Positions 58,754 through 64,000 of a stretch of DNA of 64,000 nt are shown here, one piece after another. The position numbers were made by a program, and so were the translations under genes. The stretch is taken from NCBI RefSeq assembly GCF_044628455.1, contig NZ_JBIYZW010000001.1:248001-312000 (forward strand), in the 5' to 3' direction. This DNA is from Solirubrum sp044628455. Lineage in GTDB: Bacteria; Bacteroidota; Bacteroidia; Cytophagales; Hymenobacteraceae. Below the pieces are notes generated by a model. That model made no database searches. It was not told the origin of the DNA and saw only the letters and a list, made by a program, of their open reading frames with translations. Numbering within the stretch: the first letter of the stretch is position 1; each line of letters starts with the position of its first letter.

Positions 58754-59098
58754 TGTTGATCTGGTAATCCCACGGATATACTGCGCGTGAGAGGGTTTTA
58801 CAAACAGCTTGCCGCATTACCCACTCGCGGCCTTGGCTAACAGTGTGGTCTAACGATAAACCGACCGACCATCGGGCAGGTCAATTTCCAGATGGAATTC
58901 GGATACCGCCATCCATACTGCTGTTTTGCGTACGAGTTCAACGGCACTATACCAGTTCCAGAACACGGTGGTTTTCGTTTACGGACTAAGGTGGGGTGCC
59001 GATGGACAGGCGCCCACCGGCACCGGTGCCGGTTATCCACTCAACACACGGGTTGTCGGTGGGCCAGGGGCCTCGTGGCGGGACACGGCCGGGCCCCG
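58754..59098. other. Spacer with a gene remnant
   Basis: About 345 bp. On the minus strand, 58969 to 58850, a frame reads TTVFWNWYSAVELVRKTAVW then MAVSEFHLEIDLPDGRSVYR and a stop. It may be a remnant or a very small gene. Nothing else recognised. Confidence 0.35.
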
Positions 59099-60070
59099 CT
59101 ACCCGATGGCAATGGCGACGTTGCCCTTCTTGTGCCCCTGCTCCACGTACCGATGCGCCGCGACGATGTCCGCCAACGGGTAGCACCGGTCCAGCACCGG
59201 CCGGAGCGCCCCGGCTTCCACCAACTCTTTCACCCAGCGCAAATCCGGGGCGGATTCGGGCACCGGCTCCCCCACCACCAGGCGGAGCCGGCCCCGCAGC
59301 CGGGCCCAGTGCATCGGCAGGCTTTTGAGCGGCGCCGTCACGTCGACGTACGCGCCCCTGGGGCGCAGCAGCCGGGCGCCGAAGGCGAACGAGTAGCCCT
59401 CGACCGCCACGAAGACCACGTCGTAGGTCTGCAGCTGCTGGGCGTACCCGGCCGCGGTGTAATCGACGATGGTGGCGGCCCCCAAGGCGCGCACCCACGC
59501 CGCGTCGGCGCCGCGGCACAGGGCCGTGACCTGCGCCCCGAAATAGCGGGCGAGCTGCACCGCGTACGAGCCCACGCTGCCCGCGGCCCCGCAAACCAGC
59601 ACCCGCTGCCCCGGGCCGACCGCTGCCCGGCGCAAGTAGTGCAGGGCGGTTCGGGCACCGATCGGCAGGGCCGCGGCCTCTTCGAACGTGCTGCCGACCG
59701 GCATGGGGCTGATGGCCGCGTGCGCCGGCAAGCAGATGTAGTCGGCGTAGGCGCCGAAACTGCGCAACGCCGCCGCGAAGACCCGCTCGCCCGGCCGGAA
59801 CCCGCGCACCTCGGCACCGACGGCCTCGATTTCGCCCGCCAGCTCCACGCCCAGAATGGGCTGGCGCGGCTTGCGCCAGCCCAGCGCCAGGCGGGCGGGC
59901 AGCCAGTAGGCCCGCGGGACGCGGAAGCCGCGGACCCGGCAATCGGCCGCCGTGACGGTGGTGGCGCGGATGCGGATCAGGAGTTCGTCGGGCCGGGGCG
60001 TGGGACGGGGCACCTGCGTCAGCTGCAGGACGTCCGGCGGGCCGTATCGGGGGCAGATGACTGCGTTCAT
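59099..60070 (-). CDS. Zinc-free MDR oxidoreductase (quinone reductase-like)
   Basis: 323 residues, usual size for NADPH:quinone reductase-type medium-chain dehydrogenases. GroES-like N-terminus (MNAVICPRYGPPDVLQLTQV, GVELAGEIEAVGAEVRGFRP), Rossmann part with VLVCGAAGSVGSYAVQLARY (AxGxVG-type site), and C-terminal YPLADIVAAHRYVEQGHKKG. The structural and catalytic zinc Cys clusters are absent. Divergent from a Crp-type regulator that probably controls it. Substrate unknown. Confidence 0.88.
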   Translation of the reverse strand: MNAVICPRYGPPDVLQLTQVPRPTPRPDELLIRIRATTVTAADCRVRGFRVPRAYWLPARLALGWRKPRQPILGVELAGEIEAVGAEVRGFRPGERVFAAALRSFGAYADYICLPAHAAISPMPVGSTFEEAAALPIGARTALHYLRRAAVGPGQRVLVCGAAGSVGSYAVQLARYFGAQVTALCRGADAAWVRALGAATIVDYTAAGYAQQLQTYDVVFVAVEGYSFAFGARLLRPRGAYVDVTAPLKSLPMHWARLRGRLRLVVGEPVPESAPDLRWVKELVEAGALRPVLDRCYPLADIVAAHRYVEQGHKKGNVAIAIG

Positions 60071-60176
60071 CGGGCGGGGCGTGGGCTTCGGGAGAGGGCC
60101 AAAGCTCGGGGCGCCCCCGCCCGCGTTCGTTGACTTGGGTTAAGAAACGACCGCCGGGCGAGCCGGCGGCAAGCGT

Positions 60177-60184
60177 TACCTTTG
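60177..60184 (+). promoter_or_regulatory. -7 box for the Crp-type gene
   Basis: TACCTTTG, exact TAnnTTTG, 75 bp before the ATG at 60260, in the divergent region shared with the MDR gene. Confidence 0.4.
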
Positions 60185-60259
60185 GCCGCGCCCCCGGAGC
60201 GGGCCCTGGCCCCTGCCGGCAGGGCGACGGCCCCCGCCACCCACCTGCCGCTCGCGCCC

Positions 60260-60838
60260 ATGACCGACCACGTCCTGCACCTGCTCGCCCAGTACCTGCC
60301 GCTCACGGCCGCGGAGGCGGACGCCGTGGTGGCGCACGGGCTGATCCAGCACATGCCCGCAGGCACCGTGCTGCTGCGCGAGGGCGCCGTCGCCCGGGCG
60401 TGCTACCTGGTGCTGCAGGGCTGCGTGCGGAGCTATTTTCTGCTGGAGGGCCAAGAGAAAACCGCGGCGTTTTACACGGAAGGCCAGCCCCTGCTGACGG
60501 TGAGCTACACCACGCAGCAGCCCGCGGCGCACTACCTGGTCTGCGCAGAGGACTGCTGGCTGCTGAGCGGCAGCCCCGCAGGCAACCAGGCGCTGTTCGA
60601 GCGCTACCCCCGGTTGGAGACCCTGGGCCGGTTGATCAGCAGCGCGCTGCTGGCCGAGACGCAAACCACGCTGGACAGCTACCGGAACCTGTCGCCGCAG
60701 CAGCGCTACCTGCAGCTGCTGCAAACCCGCCCCGAGCTGGTGCGGCGCGTGCCCCAGTACCACCTGGCCAGCTACCTGGGCATCCAACCCGAATCGTTGA
60801 GCCGCATCCGCCGACGCCTCCAGCGCGAGCAGGCGTAG
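60260..60838 (+). CDS. Crp/Fnr-family transcriptional regulator
   Basis: 192 residues from MTDHVLHLLAQYLPLTAAEA. Cyclic-nucleotide-type beta-roll (MPAGTVLLREGAVARACYLV, GCVRSYFLLEGQEKTAAFYT) and a compact C-terminal HTH with YLASYLGI-type sequence HLASYLGIQPESLSRIRRRL, the form frequent in Bacteroidota. Fnr-type Fe-S cysteines are not present in the usual pattern. Divergent from the MDR oxidoreductase gene, the usual place for its target. Confidence 0.9.
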   Translation: MTDHVLHLLAQYLPLTAAEADAVVAHGLIQHMPAGTVLLREGAVARACYLVLQGCVRSYFLLEGQEKTAAFYTEGQPLLTVSYTTQQPAAHYLVCAEDCWLLSGSPAGNQALFERYPRLETLGRLISSALLAETQTTLDSYRNLSPQQRYLQLLQTRPELVRRVPQYHLASYLGIQPESLSRIRRRLQREQA

Positions 60839-61082
60839 CCCGTCGCCGGCAGGCGCCCGCCCACCTCCTCAGGACGCCACCCCGATGAGGTGTTGGTCAT
60901 GTGTTGTCAGTCGGTAGCAGAGATGATGCTGCCCGCAGGCCATTGGAAGATCCAATTTGCGCTTATTATGCTTCCGTGCAGTGGGGGTGCTGGCCAAGGC
61001 CGCCCATCCACAAGCTGCCGACCTGCCGCACAAAATGTCCGTCCTCGCGTCGGTACCCGCTCCGGCCGTGCCGCAACGTCCG
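60839..61082. other. Spacer without recognised gene
   Basis: About 240 bp between the crp-type gene and the convergent STAS/SEC14-like gene. No coding frame and no clear terminator hairpin seen. Confidence 0.4.
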
Positions 61083-61589
61083 CTACCGATCCTGCTGTTG
61101 TTCCAGGGGCACTGTACGCTGGTTCAGCCACCGCCACGCGGCCAGTAGAGAGTAGAAGACCTGGAAGTCGAAGTGCTCGTTTAAGCGGGCCAGCACCTGG
61201 GTGTTGAGATACGGCAGGGGCGTGGCTGGGGCAAGCAGCACCGCCAGGCTACGCAGCTGCGGGCATTGGGCATGGATGCCCGGCACCCACTCGTGCTCCA
61301 GCCAGGGCCCGGCCTCGCCCCACTCCCCACTCGAATCGCGCAAGTCGTGGAATAGGCCCCGGGGTTGCCAGTGTTGGTTGAGTAGCAGCCCAGTGTGCGC
61401 CGCGCGCACCAGCTCGTCGCCCGTCACGTGGCCGTGCCAGCGGACGTAGAGCACCTGCGGGCCGGGAAAAAACGTGTAGTCGGCCACCACCGCGCCGAAC
61501 GAATCGTGGGTGGTGTGCACGGCCTGGCCCCGCGGACTTCCCGCCGACGTCCATCGGGCAACACGATCCTTGGCTAGTATTCTATCCAT
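61083..61589 (-). CDS. STAS/SEC14-like domain protein
   Basis: 168 residues. Core: GPQVLYVRWHGHVTGDELVR, LLNQHWQPRGLFHDLRDSSG, a Trp-rich EWGEAGPWLEHEWVPG helix, and C-terminal NEHFDFQVFYSLLAAWRWLN. The LxD(L/T)R turn and closing helix are shared with the genes at 63368-63793 and 41020-41496. The ATG at 61589 follows an AT-rich stretch with TATACTTT on the minus strand. Function unknown. Confidence 0.65.
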   Translation of the reverse strand: MDRILAKDRVARWTSAGSPRGQAVHTTHDSFGAVVADYTFFPGPQVLYVRWHGHVTGDELVRAAHTGLLLNQHWQPRGLFHDLRDSSGEWGEAGPWLEHEWVPGIHAQCPQLRSLAVLLAPATPLPYLNTQVLARLNEHFDFQVFYSLLAAWRWLNQRTVPLEQQQDR

Positions 61590-61806
61590 TGATAGATAAA
61601 GTATAAAAAACAGGGCGTTTTATGGAAGCTTCGCGGAAAATGATGAAGGGGGGAAGCTACAAACGAGGGTTAAGGCTCGTTCGCGGTCAGTTGCATGCTT
61701 GCTCGGCTCAATGCGAAAATCTGCCCTTGCGTGTACCACGGCCGAGTACGTTCGTATAGGCTCGGCAACTCGCCCGGAAAACGGGTGCGGCCTTCCCCGA
61801 ATCTGC

Positions 61807-62223
61807 ATGGAAAAGCTGACCAGTGTGCTGCTGGTGGATGACGATAAAACCACCAACTTTCTCAACCAAGCCTTGCTCGCACGACTAGGCGTAGCCGAGC
61901 GCATCCACGTGGCCCTTGACGGGCAGCAGGCGCTGGAGTTGGTGCAGCAGGACCGCACTGCCCCGACGCCCGATTGTCCGGCGCTCATCCTGATGGACGT
62001 GAACATGCCGGGCATGAACGGCATTGAATTTCTGCAACACTACCGGCTGCTACCTGCCGCGCAACGACATGCGACCGTGATGCTGACCACCTCCCTGCAC
62101 CCGCGCGACGTGGAACAGGTCCAGGAGCTGGGCGTACATGGCTTCCTGAACAAGCCGTTGAGCCCGGAGAAGGTCGGCGAGCTGCTGCGTACGCACTTTC
62201 ACCGGGAACTGCCGGCTACGTAG
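61807..62223 (+). CDS. Single-domain response regulator (receiver only)
   Basis: 138 residues from MEKLTSVLLVDDDKTTNFLN. Acidic pocket DDD at residues 10-12, phospho-acceptor Asp in ALILMDVNMPGMNGIEF, Thr in MLTTS and Lys in GFLNKPLSPEKV. No output domain, so it acts through protein contacts, like CheY/Rcp1-type regulators. No kinase gene adjacent; the broken PAS gene downstream may be the remains of a sensory partner (inference). The longer frame upstream (MLGSMRKSALA) is rejected because the receiver starts at MEKL. Confidence 0.9.
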   Translation: MEKLTSVLLVDDDKTTNFLNQALLARLGVAERIHVALDGQQALELVQQDRTAPTPDCPALILMDVNMPGMNGIEFLQHYRLLPAAQRHATVMLTTSLHPRDVEQVQELGVHGFLNKPLSPEKVGELLRTHFHRELPAT

Positions 62224-62528
62224 GCGGCGCCTCTATTCGATTGCCTTGGGGCATCCGGCCCGGCCATTGGCTGGAACCCGCAAGAGTCGGCCCGGTATTT
62301 TCATGGGTGCTTTTGTAGCGCAGCGGCCTTCTTTTGATACAGCTACGCGCCCCAGCGCCCGATTCGCTGCTGCCTGAGCGGGTGGGCCGCTCCACCTGCT
62401 GAGAGGCGGCGGCCGCTTAACTTTACGGTAATGTTGCCGCACTCTTGGGAGACAGGCTTGCCACTGTCCCTTGACTCTTCTTTGCTGAAGGCTCCACCTG
62501 CCTCGGCGAGTCTCATTTCTCGGCTTCC
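62224..62528. other. Spacer without recognised gene
   Basis: About 305 bp between the response regulator and the PAS gene. No coding frame, no word repeat; CCGCTTAACTTTACGGTAATG near 62415 contains a TAACTTTA box that could drive the PAS gene. Confidence 0.35.
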
Positions 62529-63147
62529 ATGTCTATCCCTGACGCGCATACAGCAGCTCCGCACGACCCTGCCACCTCCTTTGGCTTCCCGTTCCACGGT
62601 CGGTCCGGCCCGAGCCCCGACCTGTTGTGTGCCCTGGAGGACGTGGCCCGCACCGGTAGCTACGAATGCGACCTAGTGACCATGACCTTTCGTTTTTCCG
62701 ACGGGCTGTTTCGTTTGTTCGGAGAAGCGCCGCAGTCGTTTGCGCCGAGCCTGGCCTTTATTGACGCCCGCTCCCACCCCGACGACGTTCCCGTGGTCCG
62801 GCAGGTGCTCGACGAGGCCGCGGCCACCGGCCAGCCGTATTACTACCAGCGTCGCATTTTCGGGCCCGGCGGGCGTGCGGGAGCCCGACCCGTTCCTGTT
62901 TTTGGTCCGCGAGAACCCGTTAGGCCAGTGGATAGCCTCGACGCTAGCGCCGCGCTTTGGCCGTACCGCCGAAGTGCGCAGCATCGAGCGCGTGTTGCAG
63001 CTGATGCTGCGTTACGGTCAGGAACTGGTGACCATGTATCAACGAGGGCAAATTGAAGACGCCCGAGCCGGACTGGAGCAGATTGACGCGTATGCGGCCG
63101 AAATTGACGCCTGGCTACAGCACTTGGAGCACCGCCCCGCTGCCTGA
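62529..63147 (+). pseudogene. PAS-domain sensory gene with a frameshift
   Basis: The first frame (from ATG 62529) gives a PAS-like domain: LLCALEDVARTGSYECDLVT, then FRFSDGLFRLFGEAPQSFAP and HPDDVPVVRQVLDEAAATGQ, then YYYQRRIFGPGGRA. After about 62880 this frame becomes Arg/Ala-rich and non-sensical. The +1 frame takes over with sense: REPDPFLFLVRENPLGQWIA, RSIERVLQLMLRYGQELVTM and a helical end IDAWLQHLEHRPAA (stop 63147). Either one gene with a 1-base error or frameshift, or two gene parts joined by a deletion. The PAS domain also lacks a following kinase domain. Confidence 0.6.
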
Positions 63148-63367
63148 CCGCAAGCGTGCGCAGCTCTGAAAGCGGTGCTTAAGCTACCGAACAGCGTAAA
63201 ACCCAACCGTCACAGGTAATGGTTGTTTGGAGGTAATTGCTTTTCAAGACGATGTGTTTTAAAACGTCGCTTGAATAAGCGGCATCTACCCGTTCCATTC
63301 CTTCGCATTCCGTCACCAGGACCCGGATGCGTACGCGTTCCTGACCTAAGTGCCATTCCCAAAGTTT
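63148..63367. other. Spacer without recognised features
   Basis: About 220 bp between convergent genes; no coding frame or strong hairpin seen. Confidence 0.4.
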
Positions 63368-63793
63368 CTACTGTTCTTTGGGGCGGACCAGGGAGAACTG
63401 CCGCAGCCACCGCCGGGCTTCTTCTGGGTCGGCAAACAATTCGGCTTGAAAAGCGGTGAGCTGCTGGTAAAAGCTTACGGCTGTGGCGTCGGCCATCGTC
63501 TCGCGGGTGGTAACCATGGCAAAATGCGTTAGGCCCGCGGCCGCCGCCTGGGGAGCCCAGGTGTTGACCACCCAGTCAAGTGAATGCTCCCACGGGCCCA
63601 GCACGGCGCGCGTGTCGTTGAGCACGGCGTGGTACCCAGACGCGGCCAGGGCGGCAGTATAGGCCGCCGCGCCGGTCCGGATGTTGTCGCCGGTTAGGTA
63701 GCCCATCCAGACCACATCAATCCAGCGGTCGATCGGATTGGGTTCGACGATGAGATAGGTGCGTCCAAGCGCGCTTTTCAATTCCTGTCGCAT
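63368..63793 (-). CDS. STAS/SEC14-like domain protein
   Basis: 141 residues. RWIDVVWMGYLTGDNIRTGA, YHAVLNDTRAVLGPWEHSLD, WVVNTWAPQAAAAGLTHFAM and ELFADPEEARRWLRQF follow the strand-helix-D(T)R-W-helix-EEAxxWL plan seen also at 61083-61589 and 41020-41496. ATG at 63793, 3 bp after the stop of the next (partial) gene, so the two are in one operon. Function unknown. Confidence 0.7.
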   Translation of the reverse strand: MRQELKSALGRTYLIVEPNPIDRWIDVVWMGYLTGDNIRTGAAAYTAALAASGYHAVLNDTRAVLGPWEHSLDWVVNTWAPQAAAAGLTHFAMVTTRETMADATAVSFYQQLTAFQAELFADPEEARRWLRQFSLVRPKEQ

Positions 63794-63796
63794 GGC

Positions 63797-64000
63797 CTAC
63801 TGCTCGGGGGTAAGGGGCAATACTTGCTGCAGCCACTGCTTGGCGGCATCCAGCGTAGGCAGGGTGCGGGTGTGAAAAGTGTAGTGCTCGCTGCGCGTGA
63901 CGTTGGTCACGTACTGCTGCGCCGCAATCTTGCCGAAGACGGTTTCGGCTTCGACGATAGCGATATAGCGCACCCCCGCCTGATAGGTGCGCGGATTCCA
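63797..64000 (-). CDS. STAS/SEC14-like protein, 3' end only (partial)
   Basis: The last 67 codons of a gene entering from the right edge: GVRYIAIVEAETVFGKIAAQ, TRSEHYTFHTRTLPTLDAAK, QWLQQVLPLTPEQ and stop TAG (63797-63799). The closing DAAKQWLQQ helix matches the EEAxxWL ends of the neighbouring STAS/SEC14-like proteins. Overlap-like spacing (TAGGCCATG) to the following gene implies translational coupling. Confidence 0.6.
   Translation of the reverse strand, partial: WNPRTYQAGVRYIAIVEAETVFGKIAAQQYVTNVTRSEHYTFHTRTLPTLDAAKQWLQQVLPLTPEQ

Noticed and set aside
54418..58850. Complete integrative element with att sites at tRNA-Lys
   Set aside because: No integrase gene and no repeated tRNA 3' end was found; only island remnants can be claimed.

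Overview
The window looks like a chromosomal segment of a Hymenobacter-like bacterium (Bacteroidota, Cytophagales). It is GC-rich. It carries a PorV/PorU-type pair of the type IX secretion system (T9SS), several secreted proteins with T9SS C-terminal sorting domains, and Bacteroidota-style TAnnTTTG -7 promoter boxes. The genus is inferred from this gene content and not from a marker gene. There is one tRNA (Lys, anticodon TTT), no rRNA and no CRISPR array.

Layout. 0-3.2 kb: minus-strand iron-sulfur operon iscS-iscU-(135-aa unknown)-iscA. 3.4-6 kb: methylmalonyl-CoA epimerase, a Sua5/YrdC-type tRNA threonylcarbamoylation enzyme and a CCA-adding/HD enzyme. 6.2-9.3 kb: padR-pspC envelope-stress type operon. 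9.6-16 kb: porV2-porU2 pair. 16-24 kb: acyltransferase, folA, fmt, a T9SS cargo protein, a small HTH regulator with a striking operator cluster, msrB and a NamZ-like lipoprotein. 24-30 kb: LolC/E-like permease, a GxxExxY gene enclosed by 47-bp inverted repeats, an M23-type peptidase, paaE and pepF. 30.3-34.8 kb: phenylacetyl-CoA epoxidase operon tetR-paaA-paaB-paaC-paaD. 35-43 kb: thiL, two small unknown genes, a secreted PQQ-type sugar dehydrogenase, a TPR histidine kinase, a STAS/SEC14-like protein and rlmD. 43.3-52.5 kb: a 21-bp tandem array, a 2141-residue repeat protein with a CHU_C-type (type B) sorting domain, and a GEVED/PKD cargo protein. 52.6-54.4 kb: SDR, TPR/SH3 membrane protein, tRNA-Lys. 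54.4-64 kb: an accessory region with a frameshifted and truncated hsdR, an internally deleted IS3-type element, two atypical genes (one CrtA-like), an MDR oxidoreductase/Crp pair, a single-domain response regulator, a broken PAS gene and three STAS/SEC14-like genes.

Most conspicuous unexplained structure: gene borders, especially operon spacers, are filled by inverted repeats built from short repeated words. The word differs from spacer to spacer. The repeats often begin at, or even supply, the stop codon of the upstream gene (isc operon, folA/fmt, paa operon). A related-looking 47-bp terminal inverted repeat encloses the GxxExxY gene, abuts the stop codon of the permease and supplies the last six codons and stop of the M23 gene. 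Together with the 21-bp array upstream of rlmD and two copies of a GAGACGCA hairpin family, these are the best candidates for something not yet described.
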